From contig DATEAK010000254.1 in the NCBI GenBank assembly GCA_035288405.1, positions 1 to 9,227 on the forward strand: 9,227 nt of DNA, read 5' to 3'. The notes beneath the pieces are model-generated. The model did no database searches, was not told the DNA's origin, and worked only from the letters and a program-made list of their open reading frames with translations. The position numbers were made by a program, and so were the translations under genes. Positions 1 through 6,922 of this stretch are shown piece after piece. The stretch's first letter is position 1; the number at the start of each line of letters is the position of its first letter. This DNA comes from JACPSX01 sp035288405 [NCBI: bacterium] (GTDB lineage: Bacteria > JACPSX01).

Positions 1-326
1 TGGCTTGTCTCCAGTTCCTCGTGAGCGGCGTGAAAGAGGGAGGCGATGGGGCTGGACTCCAGGTGTCGGGTTTTCTTGTAGGAGGATTGCAGGTCGCGGC
101 TGGTCTCGAAAAGTCCCCAGAACTCCAGAGTTTCCCGTTTGGCCCGCCGGAGGACCCGCCATTTGACAAAAATGATCCCCCAGGAGATCACGGAGAACAG
201 CAGCAAAAGAAAGATGACCCCTTTGACTACCAGTCCGGCGGAAAGGATCATTCCCAGGACATTGTGGGGATCACCGGCCCATTGACTGAAAAGGTCTAGA
301 ATCTGACCCAGTCCTAGGTCCTCCAC
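1..326 (-). CDS. tolQ: TolQ/ExbB-family proton channel protein (C-terminally truncated by window edge)
   Basis: This is the first 108 codons of a TolQ/ExbB/MotA-family inner-membrane protein, the pmf-driven stator partner of TolA or TonB. The N-terminal tail of about 30 residues is followed by a strong hydrophobic helix (about residues 33-55, containing VIFLLLLFSVISWGIIFVKW). A basic cytoplasmic stretch (WRVLRRAKRE) and a polar region matching the start of the TolQ cytoplasmic domain come next (SSPIASLFHAAHEEL). The start is GTG at 326, preceded by AGGGGAG (334-340) at a 7-nt spacing; a later ATG at 251 would remove the tail. The gene begins inside the end of larC (13-nt overlap), so translational coupling is likely. 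Family membership is clear. TolQ versus ExbB cannot be settled without the rest of the protein. A tolR/exbD homologue would be expected just beyond the left edge. Confidence 0.85.
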   Translation of the reverse strand, partial: MEDLGLGQILDLFSQWAGDPHNVLGMILSAGLVVKGVIFLLLLFSVISWGIIFVKWRVLRRAKRETLEFWGLFETSRDLQSSYKKTRHLESSPIASLFHAAHEELETS

Positions 327-1528
327 GTCTTTTCTCCCCTTGTGCCTATAGCCGATTCGGCTGCTCGTTGCGCATCGGAATAGATGGTTCGAATTGGCAC
401 ACCGCTGGTCTGGGCCAACATCTTACAGTCCTCGTATTCCGGCGAGATCTGAACAACCCGCTCTTCCAGCTTGCCCAGCTTCACCCTTACGATCCCGAAA
501 GCAGTATGAACTTCCAGCACTTCTCTGTCCAAGATACGTCGGTGTACGCGGTAGGTTCGTACTCCAAAAGTGGAGCTTTCCTGAAGAAGCAGTCTGGTGA
601 GCGAGGCGGCGATTTCCGGCAAACACAAAACGCTCAGCAGAGAGCCGGGCCGATTCTTTTTCATGATCACGGGGGTCAAGAAAACTTCCAGCGCGCCGGC
701 CTTGTACGCCCGCTCGAACAGATGGTCGAAGAATTCCGGATTCATATCGTCGATGTTCGTTTCCAGCACGGCGATTTCTTCCTGGTTTCCTTCGGGAGCT
801 ACTTCCTCCTTTTCACCGATCATGAGCCGCAGGAGGTTGGGATATTCCGGGAATTCTCGATCGCCTGCCCCGTAGCCGATTTCCAGAAGCTGAAAAGCGG
901 GCAGCCGTCCGAAGGACTTGGAAAGCGAGGTGATGACTGCAGCCCCCGTCGGGGTGGTGAGTTCGAAGGGAGGACCTGCGCTTACGATCGGAGTTCCCTT
1001 TAAGAGGTGTGAGGTCGCCGGACCCGGAACCGGAAGAAGCCCGTGGCTTCCGGAGATCTTCCCGGATCCCACGTTCACGGGAGAAGATGCGACCCAATCC
1101 ACTTTCAAGGCTCTCAAACCCACCACGGAGCCCACCACGTCGGCCATGGTGTCGAGGGAACCGATCTCGTGAAATCGGACCTCGTCTGGAGGATTCCCGT
1201 GGACAGCCCCTTCGCTGGCGGCCATGCGGTCCAGGATCTGACGGCAGGTTGCCTTGACCTCGGCTTCCAGATCGCTGTCTGCTAGGAGTTCAACCATCGA
1301 CTTATAGCTGAGCGAACTGTCCTGGGGAGAATCCTCAAATGTTACATCCACCTTGGTGCCCTGAATTCCTGCGCGCAGGACCTTGCGGGCTGTAAGCGAG
1401 ATACGGAACCTTGGAAGTTTGCGGAGTGCACCATTCAAGGTCTCCAGGGGGCAGCCGGCATCGACGATGGCCCCCAGGATCATATCGCCGCTGATCCCTG
1501 CGAAGCAATCAAAGTAGGCGATTCTCAT
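314..1528 (-). CDS. larC: Nickel-pincer cofactor biosynthesis protein LarC (nickel insertase)
   Basis: LarC (formerly DUF111) is the CTP-dependent nickel insertase, or cyclometallase. It places Ni into the bis-thiocarboxylate pyridinium mononucleotide to complete the nickel-pincer nucleotide cofactor of LarA-type enzymes. The 404-residue length is normal for the single-chain form. Family signatures are visible: DCFAGISGDM (7-16), RFHEIGSLDTMADVVG (118-133), HGLLPVPGPAT (162-172), TPTGAA (192-197), ETNIDDMNPE (256-265) and the FLTPVIMKKNRPG stretch (283-295). There is no frameshift splitting it into LarC1 and LarC2 as in Lactiplantibacillus plantarum. The ATG at 1528 overlaps the larB stop by 4 nt (ATGA), so the two are probably coupled. 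No larE or larA lies in the window. Function is known from the family; the client enzyme in this organism is unknown. Confidence 0.95.
   Translation of the reverse strand: MRIAYFDCFAGISGDMILGAIVDAGCPLETLNGALRKLPRFRISLTARKVLRAGIQGTKVDVTFEDSPQDSSLSYKSMVELLADSDLEAEVKATCRQILDRMAASEGAVHGNPPDEVRFHEIGSLDTMADVVGSVVGLRALKVDWVASSPVNVGSGKISGSHGLLPVPGPATSHLLKGTPIVSAGPPFELTTPTGAAVITSLSKSFGRLPAFQLLEIGYGAGDREFPEYPNLLRLMIGEKEEVAPEGNQEEIAVLETNIDDMNPEFFDHLFERAYKAGALEVFLTPVIMKKNRPGSLLSVLCLPEIAASLTRLLLQESSTFGVRTYRVHRRILDREVLEVHTAFGIVRVKLGKLEERVVQISPEYEDCKMLAQTSGVPIRTIYSDAQRAAESAIGTRGEKTWRT
334..340 (-). promoter_or_regulatory. Shine-Dalgarno site of tolQ
   Basis: AGGGGAG lies 7 nt upstream of the GTG at 326, inside the last codons of larC. 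It supports the GTG start that overlaps larC over the ATG at 251. Confidence 0.6.
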
Positions 1529-2331
1529 GGATGCGGTTCTCTTCCAGCCGGGACCGCGTGGGAAATCCTTTCCTCGTTTTCCTCTCCCAACAGATTAATC
1601 ATGTGCGCGGTGTATCCACCTCCAAATCCGTTGTCGATATTAACGACCGAAACACCGGAGGCACAACTGTTCAGCATCGCCAGCAGCGCCGACAATCCTC
1701 CAAAACTCGCCCCATATCCCGTGCTGGTCGGAACTGCAATCACGGGTTTTGCTACCAGGCCTCCGACAACGCTGGCCAAGGCGCCTTCCATGCCGGCCAC
1801 GACGACCAGCACCCGCGCCTTGAATAGACATTCCGCCTTGTCTAAGAGGCGATGGAGGCCGGCGACCCCCACATCATAAAGCGTATCGACCGGGCTTCCC
1901 AGAGCCCTGGCAGTTCCTGCCGCTTCTTCCGCTACGGGAATGTCCGAGGTTCCCGCCGAGACGACCAGCACCGTTCCCTTGAGTGGGGGAGGTTCGTAAA
2001 TTTGGATTGTGACGAGCCGGCCCGCAGGATTGTAGACCGCCTCCGGGTGCAGGGGGCGCAGGGCTTCATAAATGCGATCATCGGCCCGGGTAGCCAGCAC
2101 GTTGCTTCCGCCCGCCAGGATACGAGCGGCAATGGCCGTCACTTGGGCGGGAGTTTTCCCTGCGCAGAAGATCACCTCGGGTGCTCCTTGACGCAAATGA
2201 CGATGATGGTCAACGTGGGCGAAGCCCAGATCCTCGAACGGCAAGGTGCGCAAGCGGTTCATGGCCTCTGACACGGAAACACGATGCTCGTGGAGATCGT
2301 CCAAAATCTGGTGAAGAAGATCAGGGTTCAA
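1525..2331 (-). CDS. larB: Nickel-pincer cofactor biosynthesis protein LarB (NaAD carboxylase/hydrolase)
   Basis: LarB carboxylates the pyridinium ring of nicotinic acid adenine dinucleotide and hydrolyses its phosphoanhydride, giving the biscarboxylate mononucleotide precursor of the nickel-pincer cofactor. The 268-residue protein has the LarB N-terminal region (LPFEDLGFAHVDHHRHLRQG, 30-49) followed by a PurE-like carboxylase fold: VSAGTSDIPVAEEAA (124-138), YDVGVAGLHR (152-161), VVAGMEGALASVVGGL (177-192) and PTSTGYGASFGG (201-212). Cys223 in LNSCASG corresponds to the functionally important cysteine of characterised LarB. The start is TTG at 2331: upstream codons in the same frame reach the gpsA stop after only three codons, and the next internal Met would remove conserved N-terminal sequence. 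The Shine-Dalgarno is weak (GAGAG). The gene lies 9 nt after gpsA and overlaps larC by 4 nt. Confidence 0.95.
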   Translation of the reverse strand: MNPDLLHQILDDLHEHRVSVSEAMNRLRTLPFEDLGFAHVDHHRHLRQGAPEVIFCAGKTPAQVTAIAARILAGGSNVLATRADDRIYEALRPLHPEAVYNPAGRLVTIQIYEPPPLKGTVLVVSAGTSDIPVAEEAAGTARALGSPVDTLYDVGVAGLHRLLDKAECLFKARVLVVVAGMEGALASVVGGLVAKPVIAVPTSTGYGASFGGLSALLAMLNSCASGVSVVNIDNGFGGGYTAHMINLLGEENEERISHAVPAGREPHP

Positions 2332-2340
2332 TTCACACTC

Positions 2341-3348
2341 TCATTCTGCTTTTAAGTCACGTCCCATGAGATCCATGACCGATTGACGTGGATTTTTCCC
2401 ATCGTGGAGGATTGCGCAAACCTCTCGGGCAATGGGCAGGTCGATTCCATACTTTTCTCCCAGGCTCACAATGGCCCGCGTGGTTCGCACTCCTTCCGCC
2501 ACCATGCGCATCTTCTCCAGGATTTCCCTCAGAGGTTTCCCTCTGCCCAACTCCAACCCTACAAAACGATTGCGGCTCAGTTCTCCAGTGCAGGTGAGCA
2601 CCAGATCGCCGAGTCCCGTAAGACCCGCGAACGTTTCCGGGTTGGCCCCCATGGCGACCCCCAGCCTGGAGATTTCCGCCAGCCCCCGGGTGATCAGGGC
2701 CCCCCGGGCGCTGTGGCCCAGTTCAAGGCCATCGCAGGTTCCTGCCGCAATTGCGATAACGTTTTTGTAGGCTCCGCCTAACTCAACTCCAAGTTTATCG
2801 AAATTAGTATACACCCGCACCGCCGTGGTTGTGAACAGATCCTGGACCGAGGCAGTTGGACCGGGATCTGGACCTGCCACTGTGATGGCTGTGGGTTTTC
2901 CCAGAGCCACTTCCCGAGCAAAGCTCGGACCCGAGAGGGCAAGTACCCTGTTGCTGGGGATGTGGAAGAGGAGTTCGGAGAGGATCTGGGTCATGGTGAG
3001 AAGAGAACCTTCCTCGATTCCCTTTGTGGTGCTAATCAACGTAGCGTGTGCCGGGACCGTGGCTCCAAAATCGGTGAAGTGGGAGCGCACGGCATGGGAA
3101 GGGAGAGCGCAAATCAGGAACCGGCAGCCGGCGACCGCTTCGGCCATCGAAGTAGAAACGGAAATGCCGGAGGCGAGAGAAATTCCCGGCAAGTAGTCCG
3201 GGTTTTGTCTTCCCTGGATTATCATCGCGGCGAGTTCAGGACGCCGCACCCAGAGCTTCACCGGGATTCCTTTGCGAGCCAGGACATGAGCCAGCGTGGT
3301 CCCCCAACTTCCAGCTCCGACGACTGTCACCGCGCCTGGAAGTTTCAT
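2341..3348 (-). CDS. gpsA: NAD(P)-dependent glycerol-3-phosphate dehydrogenase GpsA
   Basis: This cytoplasmic enzyme reduces dihydroxyacetone phosphate to sn-glycerol-3-phosphate, the backbone for phospholipid synthesis. The 335-residue length is normal. It has a Rossmann nucleotide-binding loop (VVGAGSWGTTLA, 9-20), STTKGIE (106-112), LSGPSFAREVA (138-148), the catalytic lysine K195 in GAYKNVIAIAAG (192-203), GLTGLGDLVLTC (242-253), SRNR (258-261) and VAEGVRTT (283-290). The ATG at 3348 overlaps the rtcB TGA by 4 nt, indicating coupled translation, and larB begins 9 nt after its stop. It looks complete, with all key residues present. Its presence between an RNA ligase gene and nickel cofactor genes shows operon packing rather than a shared pathway. 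Confidence 0.97.
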   Translation of the reverse strand: MKLPGAVTVVGAGSWGTTLAHVLARKGIPVKLWVRRPELAAMIIQGRQNPDYLPGISLASGISVSTSMAEAVAGCRFLICALPSHAVRSHFTDFGATVPAHATLISTTKGIEEGSLLTMTQILSELLFHIPSNRVLALSGPSFAREVALGKPTAITVAGPDPGPTASVQDLFTTTAVRVYTNFDKLGVELGGAYKNVIAIAAGTCDGLELGHSARGALITRGLAEISRLGVAMGANPETFAGLTGLGDLVLTCTGELSRNRFVGLELGRGKPLREILEKMRMVAEGVRTTRAIVSLGEKYGIDLPIAREVCAILHDGKNPRQSVMDLMGRDLKAE

Positions 3349-4790
3349 CCCTTGATGACCCCGATTGGTCTGAGCTTAGCCACCTTGCGGGAAATGCCGG
3401 CCTGGTGGACGACATCAACGACCGCGTGGATGTCCTTGTACGCCTCCGGCATCTCCTCCACTACCGTGTCTCGTCCTGTGGCTCTGAGAATAATTCCCTG
3501 ATCCTCCAGTTCCCGGTAGATGCTGCGCCCGCGAGCCGCGCGTTTGGCCGCGTGCCGGCTCAACACCCGACCGGCGCCATGGCAGGTGCTCCCAAATGTC
3601 TCGGCCATGGCCAGAGGTGTCCCTACCAGCACATAGGAATTCGTCCCCATGTCTCCAGGGATAAGGACCGGATGCCCCACCGCGCGATATGCCTGGGGGA
3701 CATCCGGATGTCCGGCCGGGAAGGCGCGGGTTGCGCCCTTGCGGTGGACGGCCACCTTCCTTTTCTCTCCTTCCATCTCGTGTTCCTCAATCTTCACGAT
3801 GTTGTGAGCCACGTCGTAAACGACTGCCGCAGCGAGTTCCCGAGGACTGATCCGGAGACTTTTCAGGAACACCTCCTCGACCCAATGGGTAATAAACTGG
3901 CGGTTTGCCCAGGCGAAATTCGCCGCCGCCCGCATCGCACCCAGATAGAGCCGTCCTTCGGGAGAATCCAAGGGAGCACAGGCAAGCTGGCGATCCGGTA
4001 GGTGGATATCGTATTTGGCCATGGCCTGGTTCATCGTGACCAGAAAGTCCGTGCACACCTGGTGGCCAAAACCCCGAGATCCGGTGTGGATCATGATGGT
4101 GACTTGCCCCAGTCGCAGGCCAAAGGCCTCTGCACATTGTTCATCGAAGACTTCCTGGATGTACTGCACCTCGACAAAATGATTTCCCGAACCCAGAGTA
4201 CCTTGCTGGGGACGGCCTCGCTCCAGGGCCTTGGAGCTTACGGCGTCGGGGTCGGCCGCCTCAAGACAGCCTCCTTCCTCCATGTGCTCCAGATCCTCGG
4301 GGTGACCGTAGCCTTGCTTCACAACCCAGCGGGCCCCTTCCAGCAGCAGATGGCGCTCGTCTCCCGGGGAGAGTCGCACCCGCCCCTTAGAGCCCACGCC
4401 GCTGGGAATTTCGCGGTACAGCCCCTCCACCAGGTCTTTCATGCGGCCCTGGACATCTTCTCGCTGAAGGTTTGTGCGGAGAAGACGGACGCCGCAATTG
4501 ATATCGTAGCCTGTTCCTCCGGGGGACACGATCCCTTCCCGGAGATCCGTGGCCACCACCCCTCCAATGGGGAGCCCATAGCCGTAGTGGATGTCGGGCA
4601 TGGCCAGGGAAGCCTTCACAATTCCCGGGAACGTGGCTCCGTTGGCCACCTGCTCAAGGCAATTATCCTCCCGAATCGCTTCCATCAAGCGCTCGTCGGC
4701 ATAGATGATGCCGGGGACCCGCATTCCTGCCTTATAACTCTTAGGAATTTCCCAGCGATAGGGATCCAGTTGTTTCATGGGCACTGACAT
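3345..4790 (-). CDS. rtcB: RNA-splicing/repair ligase RtcB
   Basis: RtcB is a GTP- and Mn-dependent ligase that joins RNA 2',3'-cyclic phosphate or 3'-phosphate ends to 5'-OH ends. With the ATG at 4790 the protein is 481 residues, the length I recall for the archaeal-type enzyme, and it opens MSVPMKQLDPYRWEIP as those proteins do. The metal and guanylation residues fall at the expected places: Cys99 (DINCGVR), His204 (GSGNHFVEVQ), His235 (MIHTGSRGFGHQ), His329 (DVAHNIVK) and His404, the guanylated histidine (STCHGAGR). A GTG at 4830-4832 would add 14 residues but has no Shine-Dalgarno, whereas GAGGAGGG sits 8 nt before the ATG. The archease gene is 51 nt upstream, as in many RtcB operons, and gpsA overlaps the stop by 4 nt. 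No RtcR-type regulator is nearby, so expression is probably that of the operon. Confidence 0.97.
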   Translation of the reverse strand: MSVPMKQLDPYRWEIPKSYKAGMRVPGIIYADERLMEAIREDNCLEQVANGATFPGIVKASLAMPDIHYGYGLPIGGVVATDLREGIVSPGGTGYDINCGVRLLRTNLQREDVQGRMKDLVEGLYREIPSGVGSKGRVRLSPGDERHLLLEGARWVVKQGYGHPEDLEHMEEGGCLEAADPDAVSSKALERGRPQQGTLGSGNHFVEVQYIQEVFDEQCAEAFGLRLGQVTIMIHTGSRGFGHQVCTDFLVTMNQAMAKYDIHLPDRQLACAPLDSPEGRLYLGAMRAAANFAWANRQFITHWVEEVFLKSLRISPRELAAAVVYDVAHNIVKIEEHEMEGEKRKVAVHRKGATRAFPAGHPDVPQAYRAVGHPVLIPGDMGTNSYVLVGTPLAMAETFGSTCHGAGRVLSRHAAKRAARGRSIYRELEDQGIILRATGRDTVVEEMPEAYKDIHAVVDVVHQAGISRKVAKLRPIGVIKG

Positions 4791-4797
4791 CGTGTGG

Positions 4798-4805
4798 CCC
4801 TCCTC
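4798..4805 (-). promoter_or_regulatory. Shine-Dalgarno site fixing the rtcB start
   Basis: GAGGAGGG ends 8 nt before the ATG at 4790. It decides between this ATG and the GTG 14 codons upstream, and the ATG also matches the family N-terminus. Confidence 0.75.
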
Positions 4806-4841
4806 AACTGCGAGATCCACAAGTCCACGCACTCTCGGTGC

Positions 4842-5285
4842 CTACAGGTCGACAATGACTTGCGCTTCCCACCCAGTTTTTCTGGCCCTGACCTGGAGCC
4901 GGTGGTAGGTCACTGCTTTCACCTCGCGTCGGAAGTGATGGCGCTCCGGATCTCGTTTCTCCCCCCGAATGACGGCTCGTAAATGAGTATCGCTTAGTTC
5001 TTCGACGATGAACTCTTTTCCTAAAAACTCTTCGACCTCAAGGAGGTAAAGAAGTTCATTGAGCCAGTGAAGCAGGAGTTCCTCCCGGTTCGCTCCTTGG
5101 ACACTGACGGCCATTTCCATTTGCGGCCGGATATCTGCCGGGTCGATTGTGATGGCCATGAGGCCCAGTGCGGCATGAGAAAAGAGTTCTGGCAGTGTCC
5201 GGCCATAGGCAACGATTCCCATATCAGCAGTGGTCGCAATCAGCCTGAATTCTTTTTGCCGAGATCGATAACGAGCTTCCATCAT
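4842..5285 (-). CDS. Archease (RtcB activator)
   Basis: Archease accelerates RtcB guanylylation and allows multiple turnover of the ligase. The 147-residue length is normal. Family landmarks are TADMGIVAYGRTLPELFSHAA (19-39), the central LLHWLNELLYLLEVE (71-85), DPERHHFRREVKAVTYHRL (112-130) and a C-terminal VIVDL with Asp146. Asp21 and Asp146 are candidates for the conserved metal-binding acidic residues. One oddity is that the usual His of the HTAD motif is Thr18 here (TTAD). Two ATG codons in tandem (5285 and 5282) are possible starts; neither has a good Shine-Dalgarno, so coupling to the tonB-like gene ending 9 nt upstream is likely. rtcB follows directly, which supports the functional assignment. 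Confidence 0.93.
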   Translation of the reverse strand: MMEARYRSRQKEFRLIATTADMGIVAYGRTLPELFSHAALGLMAITIDPADIRPQMEMAVSVQGANREELLLHWLNELLYLLEVEEFLGKEFIVEELSDTHLRAVIRGEKRDPERHHFRREVKAVTYHRLQVRARKTGWEAQVIVDL

Positions 5286-5294
5286 ACTACGGGT

Positions 5295-6755
5295 CTAACG
5301 GATCCAGTGGAAAATGCCGGAGTTGTCGATGATGTAGCGAAAGACGGCCCGGATCCGCAGGCGATCGCGGTGCATCCGATCCGGCAAGGGATTATAGGGA
5401 GCTGCCATTTTCACGGCCCTCATGGCCTCCTCATCCAGGATTCGATAACCGGAAGGTTCTTCGAGTTCAACATTTTCAAGCTTTCCATTGTGCCCGATGG
5501 TAAACGCGAGCACGAGGTCCCCTCCGATCCCCTTCCTTCCGGCTTCTTCGGGGTAAGTCCACGTAAGCTCAATTTGCCGTTTCACGGAAGCCAGGTAAGC
5601 CGCCTTGTCGAGAGAGGTGGAGCTCAGGGATACCGTGTCGTCGCCGCCCAGATCCACATCGGACTTTGGAATGCTGCGGGAGAAACGATCCAGGTCCGCC
5701 TTGCTCAACATGGGGACTCCGCTCTTCCCTGAGCCGGATTTTTCCGCCCCGGCTGAGGATCCTCCCGACTGACCCTGCTGTCCTCCTTTGGTACCTTCCC
5801 GGAAGGGAAAGAGGGCTTGGGGAGGGATGGGAGCCCGCGCCGCTAAATCGGTTCCACCCCCCGCACCGGGTGAGCCCCGCCCCGATTCTCCACCAGAAGG
5901 CCTCGGTGGCCCGGTTTGCGGGGAGGGAAGAGGAGTGGCCTTGGCCAAAGCCTCCGGGGGCTCAGGAGATCGTTTCAAGGGGAGCCCCTTTTCGGCTGGA
6001 GGAGTTGGGACTACCGGGGTGGAGGTGACTCCAGGGGGTTGTGCCTTTTCGGGCGCTTGTGGAGTGGCCTTGGTCAAAGCCTCCGGGGGCTCAGGAGATC
6101 GTTTCAGGGGGAGCCCCTTTTCGGCCGGAGGAGATGGGACTGCCGGGGTGGAGGTGACTCCAGGGGGTTGTGCCTTTTCGGGCGCTTGAGGAGTGGCCTT
6201 GGCCAGAGCTTGCGGGGGCTCAGGAGATCGTTTCAAGGGGAGCCCCTTTTCGGCCGGTGAGGCTGGGACTGCCGGGGTGGAGGTGACTCCAGGAGGTTGC
6301 GTCTTTTCGGGCGCTTGTGGTTTGGTCACAGGCGGGAGAGATTCAGCCGGTGTGGGAGCCTCCGCGGGAACGTTCAAACCCTTTGTTGGTGCAGCGGGGC
6401 TGGAGGGTAATGGGGAAGGAAGCTTTGCAGCCAATTCAGGAGGCTGCGAGCGGAATTCTCGATCGGGAGTTTTCGGGGACATCTTGGGCTGGGAAGGAAC
6501 CCCGGTTCCAAGAGAGGCTGCTGATCTGGGCCGGGAAGTTTCAGGGATTCCGGAGGGGACGGCTGGAAGTTCCACAATCCGAATCCGTCCGGGAATCTTT
6601 GCCGGTTGAGGACTGGAACGAAACAGAATTAAGGAAGTGAGAATTGCCCCGTGAAAGAGGAAGGAAAAAAGCAGGAAATAGACCCACCGCGAGGGTCCTG
6701 TTTCGACCGAGTAAGTCACGACTCCAACCCCGTAAGATTCTGAAACTCTTTTCAT
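5295..6755 (-). CDS. TonB/TolA-like energy transducer with repeated proline-rich linker
   Basis: This is a TonB-family periplasm-spanning protein of about 486 residues that links an inner-membrane ExbB/TolQ-type motor to the outer membrane. A short cytoplasmic tail is followed by one transmembrane helix (about 25-45, VYFLLFSFLFHGAILTSLIL) containing the Ser-x-x-x-His pattern typical of TonB (His35). A very long Pro/Ala/Lys/Glu linker (about 46-330) includes three 43-residue repeats. A Ser/Gly-rich segment and a TonB C-terminal domain follow (about 382-486), with SVKRQIELTWTYPEEAG, DLVLAFTIGHNGKL and LDEEAMRAVKMAAPYNPLP. The start is uncertain. ATG at 6755 is used here. TTG at 6800 has GGAG at a 9-nt spacing but overlaps a possible promoter, and GTG at 6719 would still keep a short tail and the whole helix. 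The tolQ-like partner lies at the far end of the same gene series. TonB versus TolA role cannot be decided. Confidence 0.85.
   Translation of the reverse strand: MKRVSESYGVGVVTYSVETGPSRWVYFLLFSFLFHGAILTSLILFRSSPQPAKIPGRIRIVELPAVPSGIPETSRPRSAASLGTGVPSQPKMSPKTPDREFRSQPPELAAKLPSPLPSSPAAPTKGLNVPAEAPTPAESLPPVTKPQAPEKTQPPGVTSTPAVPASPAEKGLPLKRSPEPPQALAKATPQAPEKAQPPGVTSTPAVPSPPAEKGLPLKRSPEPPEALTKATPQAPEKAQPPGVTSTPVVPTPPAEKGLPLKRSPEPPEALAKATPLPSPQTGPPRPSGGESGRGSPGAGGGTDLAARAPIPPQALFPFREGTKGGQQGQSGGSSAGAEKSGSGKSGVPMLSKADLDRFSRSIPKSDVDLGGDDTVSLSSTSLDKAAYLASVKRQIELTWTYPEEAGRKGIGGDLVLAFTIGHNGKLENVELEEPSGYRILDEEAMRAVKMAAPYNPLPDRMHRDRLRIRAVFRYIIDNSGIFHWIR
5932..6318 (-). repeat. Three-copy 129-bp in-frame tandem repeat in the TonB-like linker
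   Basis: Copies lie at 5932-6060, 6061-6189 and 6190-6318, exactly 129 bp (43 codons) each and roughly 90-95% identical by eye. On the plus strand each begins GGAGTGGCCTTGG, except for small changes. The encoded unit begins PQAPEKAQPPGVTSTP and ends PEPPEALAKAT with small substitutions. A degenerate start of a fourth unit follows beyond 6318. Because the period is a multiple of three, gain or loss of a copy would change linker length without a frameshift. Confidence 0.95.
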
Positions 6756-6765
6756 TCCTGAGAGA

Positions 6766-6800
6766 AGAGTAGCATAGGGTGTGTGCCCTCGCAATGACAA
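6766..6800 (-). promoter_or_regulatory. Possible sigma70-type promoter for the tonB-archease-rtcB-gpsA-larBC-tolQ series
   Basis: TTGTCA (6795-6800), an 18-nt spacer and TATGCT (6771-6776) form a moderate sigma70 match. TACTCT at 6766-6771 is an overlapping alternative -10, 17 nt from TTGCGA. This would start transcription around 6760-6764. The prediction overlaps the possible TTG start at 6800 and leaves almost no leader before the ATG at 6755, so promoter and start choice constrain each other. Weak evidence only. Confidence 0.3.
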
Positions 6801-6922
6801 AGCTGGAGACTCCGAGCCCCAAGAAAAACAGCAGGCCGCAGTTTATTTGACAGGATCTTGCTCCCCGGGTTCCGAGAGGAATTCTCGGCGCGGTGATTTC
6901 TGTTGAGCGGTTCGAGTTTGTG
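6801..6922. other. Intergenic region between the cytochrome and tonB-like genes
   Basis: This 122-nt non-coding stretch holds an inverted repeat CCGAGA (6872-6877), a 5-nt loop and TCTCGG (6883-6888). There is no T-run on either side, so it is not a convincing intrinsic terminator. GGAG at 6810-6813 could serve a TTG start at 6800. No strong promoter was seen in it on the minus strand. On the plus strand, TTGACA at 6847-6852 lacks a matching -10. Confidence 0.5.

Noticed and set aside
368-1003. Plus-strand 211-codon open frame opposite larC
   Set aside because: It is antisense to a gene with full LarC motifs and has no domain resemblance.
314-1528. Programmed frameshift in larC as in some lactobacilli
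   Set aside because: The frame is continuous through both halves of the protein, so no frameshift is needed.
4002-4787. Long plus-strand open frame (261 codons) opposite rtcB
   Set aside because: It lies wholly antisense to a gene with all RtcB catalytic residues, has no ribosome site or recognisable motif, and is explained by the codon bias of the high-G+C sense strand.
5932-6318. Possible CRISPR-like repeat array
   Set aside because: Units are contiguous 129-bp coding repeats with no spacers and a period that is a multiple of three.
5788-6609. Plus-strand Gly-rich open frames with repeated units
   Set aside because: They are the complement of the TonB-like repeats. The sense product has a transmembrane helix and TonB domain, which the antisense frames lack.
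6872-6888. Terminator or operator at the CCGAGA/TCTCGG inverted repeat
   Set aside because: No T-run follows on either strand, and no matching second site or known operator form was recognised.
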